DNA from: an uncultured Porphyromonadaceae bacterium
GTDB taxonomy: Bacteria > Bacteroidota > Bacteroidia > Bacteroidales > Muribaculaceae
DNA length: 64,000 nucleotides
Direction: 5' to 3'
Assembly: GCA_900555715.1 (NCBI GenBank)
Contig: USMC01000008.1
Coordinates: forward strand, 1 to 64,000
The notes under the pieces are model-generated. The model saw only the letters and a program-made list of their open reading frames with translations. It made no database searches and was not told where the DNA came from. Both the position numbers and the translations under genes were made by a program. Positions 10,454 to 19,574 of this stretch are shown in pieces. The first letter of the stretch is position 1; each line of letters starts with the position of its first letter.

Positions 10454-10480
10454 GACAGGGCGATCCTCGGACCGCCCTGT
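10454..10480 (-). terminator. Terminator of the 734-residue secreted protein gene
   Basis: An 8-bp stem (ACAGGGCG/CGCCCTGT) is followed on the minus strand by CTTTTATCC, 20 bases after the stop codon. The rest of the gap to guaB holds nothing I can name. Confidence 0.65.
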
Positions 10481-10500
10481 GTCGGGTTATGTGTCAGCGG

Positions 10501-12705
10501 TTAGCGGACGAATTCTTTTGTTACCTTGTTGCCGCGACGGACGATATAGATACCGTTTTCGGGGTTGGCGACCTGTACGCCCTGAAGGTTGTAGTAAACT
10601 GCGGGAATGTCTTCGGTTTCAACGACGAGACCGTTGATGCCGGTGTTTGCATCCTGCCAGTTGAGGGCGGGAAGACCGTTGAGGAGTTTTTTCTCGTTGT
10701 ATGCATTCCAGGACTGAACAACGGCGATGCCTTCAGCGCTTCCTGCGGGATGGAGGGTGACGCCTTCGCGTGTTTCACCGCTGCCGAATGCTACGGCATT
10801 GTTAGCAACGACAGTACCACCGTTAGCTACGAGGTTGTTGGCTGTGCCGCCGGTAGCAGAACCTGCTACATAAGTGTTGTTGAGAGTCAGAGTTGCGCCG
10901 TTGTCAGCAGCTATGCCACCTACGTTATATTTACCTTTAACGTCAACCTGAGCGTAGCAGTCGGTGAGTGTTACGTTAGCAACTGACTGGCCGAAGATAC
11001 CGCCGACAGGCTTCTTGTCCGCACCGTCATTTTCGTGAGTATGGGTGATTGTACCTGTTACGAATACGTTCTCAAGAGCAGAACCGCCAGTAACTGCCGG
11101 ACACCAGCCGCCGCCTAAGAATGCTGCGAGGATACCGGCTTCAAATTTCTTGGCAGTAACGTCGGCGTCAACGATACCGAGGTTCTTGACAGTACCGGTG
11201 CAGACGCCGAAGACAGATGTGCAGTAATAAGCCTTGTCACCGACACCTGCTATGCGGTCTTCCGGAGCGAAGTTTTTGATTACGTGGTTCTGACCGTCGT
11301 AGTAGATGCCGCAGGTAAATGCGCCGCTGTGACCGTTGGGAGCAACATAAGCTTTAATGCCTGCCATGTCGATGTCGGCTGTCTGGACGAAGTATGTCTG
11401 AGCGTTATCTTTCATCTTCGACCACATGTTGCAGAGGTCTTCTGCAGTAGCGATTTCATAAGGATGTTCTTTTGTTCCGTCGGGCGCAACTTCAGGAGTG
11501 CCGATAGTCAGTTTGAGCACAGCGCAGTAGCAGCCGGGGGTAGTACCGGTATCTTTATCCGCGGAACCTGTGGCGGCGTAAGTATAGATATTGAAGGTGT
11601 TTTTACCGTCGGCATCAACAGAAATTGTACCCATACCGAAGCCGTTGGAGTATTCAGAACCCATCCAGGAAGCGACACACTCCTTTGTTTCCATATCAAA
11701 GACGCCGATAGTCATCACGCCCTTCCACGTAGTGTATGTGGCATAGTTCTTCATAGTGTTGTCGACATAGTTGCGGACCATGTACTGCTTGCCGTTGTGC
11801 GTGAAGACGGCGGAGCCGTAGTAACGACGGTTGCCTATACCTTCAATAGCCTGAAGGGTGCCCATTGTGAAGTTGGTGACAAGACCTTTGTCAGCGCAGT
11901 TGGCGTTGTCAGGGTGATCATTGCCGTAAGGAGCATAAAATTCACATTCGGGCATGTCCGAAGCGAGGATTTCGTCAACAGTCGCATATTTGGGTGAAGG
12001 TGTCACCAGACCGTTCATACCGCTTAACTGATCGCTGAAGTTGGGAGACGCCTTGGCTGTAAGCGAAGTTACTTTAGTGCCGTCGCCTTTGAAGTGGTAC
12101 ATTACAACAACGCCGCTGCCTACAGTGTTTGCGTAACCGATACCGCCTTTTTCACTTGTCACGTCACCTACAATATGACCGATGATATCCAGACGACCGC
12201 TGAGACCGAGAGATTCAATGGGAGTAGAAAGAGTAACATCTGTTACTTTTCCGTCAGGTGTCGCAACGCCCCATTCCTGAACTGATTTGTTCTTGTCAAT
12301 GAAGCAATAGTTGAAAATAATGTTGCCTGCATCATCTGTCGTGATGGCTGTTCCGTTCCATTTCGCATCGGCGGGAGAAGCGTTATTGTCGCTCCAGGAA
12401 GTGACAGTTACGGGCGAGAGTTTTGCGAAAATTTCAACTTGTTTGCCGTCATAGGAGACAATGGCATTGTCTTTGTGGCTTGTTGTGTAGATTTTGCCAC
12501 CTTTGCCGACAGCGAAACGAGAAACGGTTGCTGTTCCGGGGTTTGTCGCAGTGGGTTTACCCCATCCGCCGTCAAGACCTGGAATAGGATTTGCGACTCC
12601 GTCTTTAACGCCGTTTACCCATACTTCTTCGAGGGTAAACTGTGCGGAAGCAACTAACGGCAACGCAAAGACTGCAAGTGCCAGAGCGCGTAATGTTTTC
12701 TTCAT
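10501..12705 (-). CDS. Large secreted protein with Por-type C-terminal tail
   Basis: A 734-residue exported protein with a standard signal peptide (KTLRALALAVFALPLVASAQ). The N-terminal ~400 residues contain repeated 'GKGGKIYTTSHKDNAIVSYDGK'-style strands suggestive of a beta-propeller. From about 410, the segment 'DGTKEHPYEIATAEDLCNMW' and the Gly-rich repeats after it ('GGIFGQSVANVTLTDCYA', 'VGGIAADNGATLTLNNTYV') resemble GLUG-type or beta-helix adhesin repeats. The last 30 residues (VYYNLQGVQVANPENGIYIV..., ending KEFVR) look like a type IX secretion tail. Surface or extracellular role likely; ligand unknown. Confidence 0.7.
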   Translation of the reverse strand: MKKTLRALALAVFALPLVASAQFTLEEVWVNGVKDGVANPIPGLDGGWGKPTATNPGTATVSRFAVGKGGKIYTTSHKDNAIVSYDGKQVEIFAKLSPVTVTSWSDNNASPADAKWNGTAITTDDAGNIIFNYCFIDKNKSVQEWGVATPDGKVTDVTLSTPIESLGLSGRLDIIGHIVGDVTSEKGGIGYANTVGSGVVVMYHFKGDGTKVTSLTAKASPNFSDQLSGMNGLVTPSPKYATVDEILASDMPECEFYAPYGNDHPDNANCADKGLVTNFTMGTLQAIEGIGNRRYYGSAVFTHNGKQYMVRNYVDNTMKNYATYTTWKGVMTIGVFDMETKECVASWMGSEYSNGFGMGTISVDADGKNTFNIYTYAATGSADKDTGTTPGCYCAVLKLTIGTPEVAPDGTKEHPYEIATAEDLCNMWSKMKDNAQTYFVQTADIDMAGIKAYVAPNGHSGAFTCGIYYDGQNHVIKNFAPEDRIAGVGDKAYYCTSVFGVCTGTVKNLGIVDADVTAKKFEAGILAAFLGGGWCPAVTGGSALENVFVTGTITHTHENDGADKKPVGGIFGQSVANVTLTDCYAQVDVKGKYNVGGIAADNGATLTLNNTYVAGSATGGTANNLVANGGTVVANNAVAFGSGETREGVTLHPAGSAEGIAVVQSWNAYNEKKLLNGLPALNWQDANTGINGLVVETEDIPAVYYNLQGVQVANPENGIYIVRRGNKVTKEFVR

Positions 12706-12753
12706 GGTTTAAGATTTTTTTGGTGTTTATAAACAGTTAAACTTATGTTTTTG

Positions 12754-12761
12754 CAAATATA
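12754..12761 (-). promoter_or_regulatory. -7 box (TATATTTG) of the secreted protein gene
   Basis: An exact TAnnTTTG match on the minus strand, 49 bases before the start codon at 12705. No clear -33 element is visible. Confidence 0.45.
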
Positions 12762-12823
12762 GGCAACTTATCGTCATTAACAGTAAATAGTATTATTAAT
12801 AAAATATTAAATACGCAAAAACA

Positions 12824-12850
12824 GGGAGATGCAATCTGATTGCATCTCCC
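12824..12850 (-). terminator. Terminator of the GH97 gene
   Basis: An 11-bp stem (GGGAGATGCAA/TTGCATCTCCC) with a 5-base loop. On the minus strand it is followed by TGTTTTTGCG, about 65 bases after the GH97 stop codon. Confidence 0.75.
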
Positions 12851-12914
12851 CGCCTTTGTGAGTCAGCATGCCGGAAAGCACGCCGCGGAGCCGTTTTGTC
12901 CGGAATGGTTCAGT

Positions 12915-15023
12915 TTATTTGATTGCAATGGCGAAGCCGCCGCCGGGAGCCATGTGCATGGGCAGCTTGTCGCCCTTCTTCACTTCCTGTGTCGTGATGA
13001 CGTATGCCTCGGGGTTGGTGAGGTAGTCGGCATCGGGAGCGTCGGCGTAGATTGTCGCTGTGTATGTGCGGTCGGGCTCTAAGAAGTCGAGAGTCAGCTC
13101 GTAGTCGCGTGCATCTTCGTCGGTGATGCCGCCGACCCACCAGCTGTCGCCGCCTTTGGCACGGCGTGCGGCAATGATATAGTCCTGAGGTTCTGCGTCG
13201 AGATAGATGCTCTCGCTCCAGTCGGCAGGCACGTCCTTGATGAACTGGAAGGCGTCCATCTTTTCGGCATAGTGCTCAGGCATGTCTGCTGCCATCTGCA
13301 GGGGTGAGTACATGGTGACGTAGAGCGCGAGCTGGTTTGCCACTGTGGCGAGTTTGCGGTCCTGGCTGCCGGGCACGAATGTGCTCATGTCCATGCGGAA
13401 AATGCCGGGAGTGAAGTCCATCGGACCGCCTTTGAGACGGGTGAAAGGCAGCATAGCCTCATGACCGGGGCGCATCTGGCGGTATTCGGTGCCCATGGCG
13501 CTCTCGTTGCCTACGAGGTTGGGGTAGGTGCGGGCAAGACCTGTGGGGCGCACTGCTTCGTGTGCGTTTACCATAATCTTGTGCTCGGCGGCTTTCTTGA
13601 CGGTGTTGAGATAGTGGTTCACCGCCCACTGGCTGTAGTGTGTCTCGCCCTTGGGAAGGATATTGCCTACGTAGCCGCCCTTGACGGCGTCGTAACCGTA
13701 TTCGTTCATGAGGTTGAATGCGGTGTCCATGTGCGCCTCGTAGTTGGGGATGGAGCCGGATGTCTCGTGGTGCATCATCAGGCGTATGCCTTTAGAGTGC
13801 GCGTAGTCGTTGAGAGCCTTGAGGTCGAAGTCGGGATAGGGGGTGACGAAATCGAACACATAGTCCTTTTCCTTGCCGAACCAGTCTTCCCAGCCTATGT
13901 TCCAGCCTTCGATGAGAAGTTCGTCGAAGCCGTTGTCGGCGGCGAAGTCGATATAGCGCTTCACATTCTCTGTCGTCGCGCCGTGTTTGCCGTGGGGACG
14001 TGCCTTGGAGTAATCGAAGGTGGCGAGGTCGAAGTCGTTGGCATTGGTATAGCTCCACTGCGACTTGCCGGTTATCATCTCCCACCATACACCCATGTAT
14101 TTTGTCGGATGAATCCATGATGTGTCCTCAAGAGCGTTGGGCTCGTTGAGATTGTATATTATGTCGGTAGCAAGAATGCCGGTAGCTTTTTCGGAAGCCA
14201 TGATGACACGCCACGGCGTTTTGAAGGGAGTGTTTACGACTGCTTTGGCGTCGCCGCGTCCCGGGGTGAGCCACGATGTGAACACAAGCGTGCTGTCGTC
14301 GAGATTGAGGTGCATCGCGGGATAGTCGACAAGTGCAGCCTCGTGGAGGTTGAGATATTTGCCCGAAGGTGTCTTGAGCATGAGGGATGTCTGCACGCCT
14401 GTGGGTGAGAAACGCGACGACGACACATTTGTCATGTCCTCTTCTGCGTTATGATTGCGGATTCCGCTCAGAGGAGTCTTGATATACTCATATTCCTGAG
14501 TGTCGTAGTCGCCGGGAATCCACCATGCGGTGTAGTCGCCGCCCATAGCCATCTGTGTGAGCTCTTCTTTGATTTCGATGGTCTTTGTCTCCTGTTCGGG
14601 GAAGACATAGCGGAAGGCGGCGCCGTCGTCGAAGACGCGGAACTCAAGGTTCATCTTCACGCCTTTGTCGCTCGTCATGGCAACGGTCATGGCGTTGTAG
14701 TTGTCGCGGATACTGTCGTTTTCGCCCCATACCGGTACCCAGTAAGAGTCATTGGACGAGCGGCTGACGCCGTCGACTTTGAAACCTTCGGCGATGCAGC
14801 TGCCGTCGACGAGCTCAAAGCCCAGCGTCGAAGGCTTCACGATTTCTTCGCCGTCGAATGTTACTGAATACTGCGGCTGACCGGTCTGTGTCAGTCCGAA
14901 GTCCAGCCGTATGTTGCCGGACGGCGATTCAAGAGCCTGCGGACCGTTGCCGCAGGACTGCATGCAAAGTGCCAGAGCAGGTACTACCGCACTGCCGAGC
15001 GCTTTAAAAATGAGTCTGTTCAT
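12915..15023 (-). CDS. Glycoside hydrolase family 97 alpha-glucosidase (SusB-like, inverting type)
   Basis: A 702-residue exported enzyme predicted to release glucose from alpha-glucosides. The start is set at ATG 15023, giving a signal peptide with lipobox-like CMQSC. The upstream in-frame extension covers the promoter and is rejected. The beta-sandwich (about 30-250) is followed by the TIM barrel. Glu420 (HHET), Glu489 (NAHEA), Glu507 (GNES) and Glu513 (GTEY) repeat the exact spacing of the calcium-binding and catalytic glutamates of SusB (439, 508, 526, 532). The position of the retaining-type nucleophile holds Gly (KGGYVG). No SusC/SusD genes flank it. Confidence 0.93.
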   Translation of the reverse strand: MNRLIFKALGSAVVPALALCMQSCGNGPQALESPSGNIRLDFGLTQTGQPQYSVTFDGEEIVKPSTLGFELVDGSCIAEGFKVDGVSRSSNDSYWVPVWGENDSIRDNYNAMTVAMTSDKGVKMNLEFRVFDDGAAFRYVFPEQETKTIEIKEELTQMAMGGDYTAWWIPGDYDTQEYEYIKTPLSGIRNHNAEEDMTNVSSSRFSPTGVQTSLMLKTPSGKYLNLHEAALVDYPAMHLNLDDSTLVFTSWLTPGRGDAKAVVNTPFKTPWRVIMASEKATGILATDIIYNLNEPNALEDTSWIHPTKYMGVWWEMITGKSQWSYTNANDFDLATFDYSKARPHGKHGATTENVKRYIDFAADNGFDELLIEGWNIGWEDWFGKEKDYVFDFVTPYPDFDLKALNDYAHSKGIRLMMHHETSGSIPNYEAHMDTAFNLMNEYGYDAVKGGYVGNILPKGETHYSQWAVNHYLNTVKKAAEHKIMVNAHEAVRPTGLARTYPNLVGNESAMGTEYRQMRPGHEAMLPFTRLKGGPMDFTPGIFRMDMSTFVPGSQDRKLATVANQLALYVTMYSPLQMAADMPEHYAEKMDAFQFIKDVPADWSESIYLDAEPQDYIIAARRAKGGDSWWVGGITDEDARDYELTLDFLEPDRTYTATIYADAPDADYLTNPEAYVITTQEVKKGDKLPMHMAPGGGFAIAIK

Positions 15024-15057
15024 CAGAGTATTTAGATTAGTTTGTAATTTCCGAACG

Positions 15058-15065
15058 CAAAAGTA
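15058..15065 (-). promoter_or_regulatory. -7 box (TACTTTTG) of the GH97 gene
   Basis: An exact TAnnTTTG match on the minus strand, 35 bases before the chosen start. It supports the ATG at 15023, because the longer reading would start upstream of the promoter. Confidence 0.55.
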
Positions 15066-15127
15066 AGCAAAATTTTCCGAACGAGCCACACACATCTCAT
15101 TTTGTCCGGAAGAGGAACAGGCGGACA

Positions 15128-15157
15128 TTGCCATTTCACAATTATTGTGTATTTTTG
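15128..15157 (+). promoter_or_regulatory. Promoter of the DUF3737 gene
   Basis: TTG, a 19-base spacer and TATTTTTG match the Bacteroidetes consensus. The box lies 32 bases before the ATG at 15189, in the divergent region opposite the GH97 promoter. Confidence 0.65.
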
Positions 15158-15188
15158 CAACCGTAATCAATCAGAATCAAGTATCACC

Positions 15189-16031
15189 ATGACAGATATT
15201 AAAGACAAGGAATTCGGTGGCGAGCGCCCGCTTTTCGCCGAGCACGATCTGAGGCTGGAAAATGTTACTATCCATGCCGGAGAATCGGCGCTGAAATGCT
15301 GCCGCAACATCGAGGCACATCATTGTGTCTTCGAAGGCAAATATCCTTTCTGGCACACACAGAATTTCAAAGTCGACGGCTGCACTTTCACGCCCGGTGC
15401 GCGTGCGGCGCTCTGGTACTCAGAGAATCTTGAAATGACCAATACCGAAGTGCTCGCGCCTAAGATGTTCCGCGAGATGGATGGCATACGTCTGCGCGAT
15501 GTACGCATCCCCGACGCTGCCGAGACGCTGTGGCACTGCCGCAACATCGACATTGAAAAGGTCACTGTCGCAAATGCTGACTATCTCTTCATGCACTGCG
15601 ACAACATCCGTATTGCCGACTACCGTCAGGATGGCAACTACTCCTTCCAGTACTGCCGCAACGTAGAGATTTCCAATGCTGTCATAAACTCGAAGGATGC
15701 ATTCTGGAACACGGAGAATGTCACTGTGCGCGACAGCGTTCTTTCGGGTGAATATCTCGGCTGGCACTCTCACCGCCTGCATCTCATCAACTGCCGCATC
15801 AGCGGCACGCAGCCGCTCTGCTATGCGCACGACCTCGTGCTGGAGAACTGTGTCTTTGAGCCCGACTGCGACCTTGCTTTTGAAGATTCGGATGTGAGCG
15901 CAACTATCACAGGGCACGTTACAAGCATCAAGAATCCGCGTTCGGGGCATATCAGGGTCGGCTCGGTGGGAGAGATTATTATCGACAAAAATATCCTCGC
16001 GCCCGCCGACTGCGAGATCGTCACCGACTGA
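15189..16031 (+). CDS. DUF3737 family protein (pentapeptide/beta-helix-like)
   Basis: A 280-residue cytoplasmic protein of the DUF3737 family, function not established. It starts MTDIKDKEFGGERPLF and is built of short repeats around 'C..I.....F.......W.T.N' (for example CRNIEAHHCVFEGKYPFWHTQ and later copies). This pattern predicts a right-handed parallel beta-helix. There is no signal peptide. The next gene, a PatB-like aminotransferase, starts 6 bases after its stop, so the two form an operon. The upstream in-frame extension overlaps the promoter and is rejected. Confidence 0.85.
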   Translation: MTDIKDKEFGGERPLFAEHDLRLENVTIHAGESALKCCRNIEAHHCVFEGKYPFWHTQNFKVDGCTFTPGARAALWYSENLEMTNTEVLAPKMFREMDGIRLRDVRIPDAAETLWHCRNIDIEKVTVANADYLFMHCDNIRIADYRQDGNYSFQYCRNVEISNAVINSKDAFWNTENVTVRDSVLSGEYLGWHSHRLHLINCRISGTQPLCYAHDLVLENCVFEPDCDLAFEDSDVSATITGHVTSIKNPRSGHIRVGSVGEIIIDKNILAPADCEIVTD

Positions 16032-16037
16032 ACGCCG

Positions 16038-17216
16038 ATGGATTTCAGGAAAATGTTCGACCGTGGTGTCGATCGCCGTAACGGCGATTCCTACAAGTGG
16101 GACTCCTCGATGCCCGACGACGTCCTGCCGCTGTGGGTGGCGGATATGGATTTCGCCACAGCGCCTGTGGTGCTCGACGCTCTGCGCCGCCGTGTCGAAA
16201 AGGGCGCATTCGGCTATGTGAAGGTGCCGGAAGAATACTACGATGCCGTCATCGGATGGTTTGCCCGCAGACATGACTGGAATATCGCACGCAAGTCGAT
16301 TCTTTATACTTCAGGCGTCGTGCCGGCACTGTCGGCGACGATAAAAGCGCTCACTGAACCCGGCGACAAGGTGATTGTGCAGACGCCGGTCTACAACTGC
16401 TTCTTCTCATCCATCAGAAACAACGGTTGCGAGGTGCTTGAGAACAGGCTGATATACGGAGACTGCACTTATCGCATGGACTTCGACGACCTCGCCGAAA
16501 AAGCGTCCGACCCAAAAGCCCGTCTGCTTCTGCTCTGTAACCCTGCCAATCCCGCGGGGCGTGTGTGGACGCGCGACGAGCTGACCCTTCTTGCCGAAAT
16601 ATGCCGAGAAAACGGCGTTACCGTCGTTTCCGACGAGATACACTGCGAACTGGTCTATCCTCCGCGGCGCTACACTCCTTTCGGCAGTCTCGGCGACGGA
16701 CTCGCCGACCATGCCGTCGTGTGCGTGTCGCCGAGCAAGGCGTTCAACACCGCTTCTCTGCAGATTGCAAGCATTATTGCGCCCGACGATTCGATGCGCC
16801 GCCGCATCGACCGTGCGATAAACATAAATGAGGTGTGCGACGTAAATCCCTTCGGCATCGCCGCCACCATTGCCGCATACAACGAAGGACTCCCGTGGCT
16901 GGAAGCCCTCGTTGATTACCTCAGAGGCAACTACGAAATGATGGCGGACTACTGCCGCAGGCATCTGCCGCAATTTCCGCTGTGTCGCCTCGAAGGCACA
17001 TATCTTGTGTGGATGGACTGCTCTGTTCTCGGCAAATCTTCCGACGTCCTTGAAGAAGAGCTTCTTGAGCGCGAACACCTCTGGCTCAACTCAGGCAGCA
17101 TGTACGGCACGGACGGTTTTTTGCGCTGGAACATCGCATGTCCGCGGAGCCGCCTGAGCGAGGCTCTGCGGCGATTCGCCCGTTATTTTTCCTCCTCCGG
17201 CGCAGTGAATACATAG
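16038..17216 (+). CDS. PatB/MalY-type PLP-dependent C-S lyase or aminotransferase
   Basis: A fold-type I PLP enzyme of 392 residues in the MalY/PatB group, which mostly act as cystathionine beta-lyases. The Schiff-base lysine is in SPSKAFN near residue 236. The substrate/PLP pocket segments LWVADMDFATAP (near 34), NPANPAGRVW (near 171) and SDEIHCEL (near 203) are all present. It overlaps the convergent lipoprotein gene by 34 bases at its 3' end. A second gene of this type lies at 29669-30856 in this window, so the two may have different sulfur substrates. Confidence 0.88.
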   Translation: MDFRKMFDRGVDRRNGDSYKWDSSMPDDVLPLWVADMDFATAPVVLDALRRRVEKGAFGYVKVPEEYYDAVIGWFARRHDWNIARKSILYTSGVVPALSATIKALTEPGDKVIVQTPVYNCFFSSIRNNGCEVLENRLIYGDCTYRMDFDDLAEKASDPKARLLLLCNPANPAGRVWTRDELTLLAEICRENGVTVVSDEIHCELVYPPRRYTPFGSLGDGLADHAVVCVSPSKAFNTASLQIASIIAPDDSMRRRIDRAININEVCDVNPFGIAATIAAYNEGLPWLEALVDYLRGNYEMMADYCRRHLPQFPLCRLEGTYLVWMDCSVLGKSSDVLEEELLEREHLWLNSGSMYGTDGFLRWNIACPRSRLSEALRRFARYFSSSGAVNT

Positions 17217-18598
17217 GCGCCGAGATCGGCGGGTTCGGTGCGCGGCAGTCCGTAGCCGTCGGTGGTGGCTTCGGGAAGTGTCAGCGCCGAGTCTGCCATG
17301 CCTATGGCAGGCGACTCCGGTTTCAGCCGGTAGTCGAAGAGGTAGTCGGAGCGGACAGTGTAGAATTCCGGATCGGCGTTCCACAGACATGCTATGAAAT
17401 TGTCGTCGTCCTCGCCTTTGCTTTTCAGCATGCAGGAGCGGAAGAAAACTTCCGAACCCGTGAGGTCGCCCGGAGCGACATCGCCGCCGTAGCCCCACAG
17501 AATGCTGTTCGTGATTTCTGCCTGTATATATGGCAGGTCGGTACCGTCGTCGGTCCAGATGTCGTCGCTCAGATGGCTGAGCTGTATGGCAGGACCGGAC
17601 ACCGCTGCGAAAAGATATTGGTTGGCGAAGGTGCAGTGGTTGAACACGTGCCTGCCGCCCTCAAGATAGACGAGACCGAAGGCTGCCTCGGCAAACTCAC
17701 ACCCTACAGCCCTGACGTATGAGTGGTATGCTTCGAAGACACGGTCGCCGCTGTTGCGCAGGCGGCAGTTGAGCATTGTGAGCTGCGGCTCGTCGTATAC
17801 GCCGCTGCCGTCGCCCTGTATGGCGACGCCGGACCATGTGTTCTTGACGACGGTGTTGACGAGAGTATTGTCCTTTGATGTGCGGACAAAGTATACGCCG
17901 TCCCATTGCCGCGACATAAGGTCGAACGAAATATCTGCCACGACATTTCCTGTGCGGTCGCCGGCGAGCACCACAGGTTCGTCGACGGTGCCGCGGCAGT
18001 CGAGCGTGCCTCGCACCACCAAAGCCGCCTTGTCGTGGAAAAGGAGCTGTGTCCCGGGGGTGACGGTCATCCTGACGCCGGGCGAAACGACGAGAGAATC
18101 GAAAATCTGATATGGCAATTCGGCGTCAAAGTTGGTGTCTTCTTCCAAAACGAGACCTTGCAGACGTCTCACATTTTGCCCTGTCGCGGTAAGGACGACA
18201 GAGTTTGTCACGCCGTTGGTAGTGAAATCCACCTGCGCTTTGTATGTCGTCTGTGGCTTAATGCCGGCAGGAAAAGTTGCTTCCACGAAGACGAAAACAG
18301 AGTCTTTGCCGCGGATGTCGACGTTCTGAAAAGCTATTCCGCCGATGCCGTCGACGTTGAGCCTGAAACATTCCGCATAATCTCCGGAAAGACGTATGCT
18401 GCTGATGGATAGTTGCTTTGAATATGGGTTGTGGACGACAAAACGGCGTGTGGTCGTCACCTCTTCGGTGAACACCACCCCCATGTCGAGTGTGTCGGTT
18501 GAGAAAACGGGCTGGTCCGACGGCGAAGACGTGAAGCCGTCTTCTATGCAGGAGACGACCGTCAGACAGAGAAGCAATATATATACAATCTTTTTCAT
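17183..18598 (-). CDS. Beta-helix lipoprotein
   Basis: A 471-residue lipoprotein with lipobox LTVVSC (Cys17). Residues about 30-140 look like an immunoglobulin-type domain (FSTDTLDMGVVFTEEVTTTRRF...VVLTATGQN). From about 160 the repeated short strands (WDGVYFV, TVVKNTWSGVAIQG, QLTMLNCRLRNSG) predict a right-handed parallel beta-helix, as in surface polysaccharide lyases and adhesins. No catalytic signature is identifiable. The end 'ADLGAYVF' is a frequent close of such helices in Bacteroidetes. The gene overlaps the convergent aminotransferase gene by 34 bases. Confidence 0.8.
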   Translation of the reverse strand: MKKIVYILLLCLTVVSCIEDGFTSSPSDQPVFSTDTLDMGVVFTEEVTTTRRFVVHNPYSKQLSISSIRLSGDYAECFRLNVDGIGGIAFQNVDIRGKDSVFVFVEATFPAGIKPQTTYKAQVDFTTNGVTNSVVLTATGQNVRRLQGLVLEEDTNFDAELPYQIFDSLVVSPGVRMTVTPGTQLLFHDKAALVVRGTLDCRGTVDEPVVLAGDRTGNVVADISFDLMSRQWDGVYFVRTSKDNTLVNTVVKNTWSGVAIQGDGSGVYDEPQLTMLNCRLRNSGDRVFEAYHSYVRAVGCEFAEAAFGLVYLEGGRHVFNHCTFANQYLFAAVSGPAIQLSHLSDDIWTDDGTDLPYIQAEITNSILWGYGGDVAPGDLTGSEVFFRSCMLKSKGEDDDNFIACLWNADPEFYTVRSDYLFDYRLKPESPAIGMADSALTLPEATTDGYGLPRTEPADLGAYVFTAPEEEK

Positions 18599-18620
18599 TG
18601 CTAATATAACGCAATCATCA

Positions 18621-18628
18621 CAAAATTA
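18621..18628 (-). promoter_or_regulatory. -7 box (TAATTTTG) of the beta-helix lipoprotein gene
   Basis: An exact consensus match on the minus strand, 23 bases before the start codon. It is back to back with the promoter of the lipid cluster. Confidence 0.45.
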
Positions 18629-18634
18629 TTACGC

Positions 18635-18665
18635 TTGTCTATTACGAAAAGAAATCGTAAATTTG
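18635..18665 (+). promoter_or_regulatory. Promoter of the inositol-lipid cluster
   Basis: TTG, a 20-base spacer and TAAATTTG form a full Bacteroidetes-type promoter 37 bases before the ATP-grasp start codon. No further promoter of this quality is seen until before the inositol-phosphate synthase gene. Confidence 0.7.
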
Positions 18666-18701
18666 CACACTGTTACAATCCAATCATTACAGCGAAACAC
18701 C

Positions 18702-19571
18702 ATGGCTGAAATCAAGATCGCGGGAGTGATGCGCGCCGGAGCGTTCTCCCCGAATCATATAGGCAACGATGCCGCCATCTTCAATCTTGTTGCCGAGCAG
18801 CTGCGCAAACGCGGATGCGAGGTCAATGTTTATACCGAGGAACAGTTCGTCGGCGGTGCTGTCAGCGAGCCGGTCATTCTCAATATGTGCCGCGAAATGC
18901 GCTCCATCGAACTGCTGCAGAAGAAAGAAGAGGATGGCACACTTGTCATCAACTCCGGTTTTGCAATCGAGAACTGCATCCGCGAGCGCATGACGCGCCT
19001 GCTCATGGGTTCCGGAATCCCTTATCCCGAAAGCATCATTGTCAATACCGATGAAGGCGTGCGCGACACACTGCGCCGCATGAAGATGGAACGCTGCTGG
19101 ATCAAGCGCGGCGAGTCGCACACACGGCACCGCGAGGATGTCTGCTATGTCCGCCATGCCGATGAGGCGCAGGAGATTCTTCAGGAATTCTTTTTGCGCG
19201 GCATCCGACGTGCCGTCATCAACCGCCATCTCGAAGGCGACCTCGTCAAATTCTACGGCATTGCCGGTTCGTCGTTCTTCTACTGGTTCTATCCAATGGA
19301 AGCGCATCACAGCAAGTTCGGCGACGAAGCTATCAACGGCGCTCCGCATCACGACCGTTTCGACGTCGAACGGCTGAAATCGGTGTGCGCTAAGGCATCG
19401 GACGTGCTCGACGTCGCCATCTACGGCGGCGACTGCATTGTGGCTCCCGACGGATCATTCTCCATCATCGACTTCAACGACTGGCCCAGCTTCGCGCCCT
19501 GCCGCAACGAGGCGGCTCCGCATATCGCGCGCTATGTCATGAACGCAATCAAGGAACACAACAAACGCTGA
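18702..19571 (+). CDS. ATP-grasp superfamily protein, first gene of the lipid cluster
   Basis: A 289-residue protein without signal peptide. The N-terminal part looks like a pre-ATP-grasp domain (AGVMRAGAFSPNHIGNDAAIF). The central and C-terminal parts carry ATP-grasp-like elements: CWIKRGESHTRHREDV near residue 130, AVINRHLEGDLVKFYGI near 170 and the metal-binding DFNDWPSFAPCRNEA near 264. Ligases of this fold join a carboxylate to an amine or thiol. The substrate cannot be told from sequence. It precedes the PgpA-like gene by 3 bases, so a link to lipid head groups is likely. An in-frame extension upstream runs over the promoter and is rejected. Confidence 0.75.
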   Translation: MAEIKIAGVMRAGAFSPNHIGNDAAIFNLVAEQLRKRGCEVNVYTEEQFVGGAVSEPVILNMCREMRSIELLQKKEEDGTLVINSGFAIENCIRERMTRLLMGSGIPYPESIIVNTDEGVRDTLRRMKMERCWIKRGESHTRHREDVCYVRHADEAQEILQEFFLRGIRRAVINRHLEGDLVKFYGIAGSSFFYWFYPMEAHHSKFGDEAINGAPHHDRFDVERLKSVCAKASDVLDVAIYGGDCIVAPDGSFSIIDFNDWPSFAPCRNEAAPHIARYVMNAIKEHNKR

Positions 19572-19574
19572 GCA

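Noticed and set aside
15024..15170. 49-residue N-terminal extension of the GH97 protein
   Set aside because: It overlaps the promoter box at 15058-15065 and precedes a complete signal peptide. The ATG at 15023 fits better.
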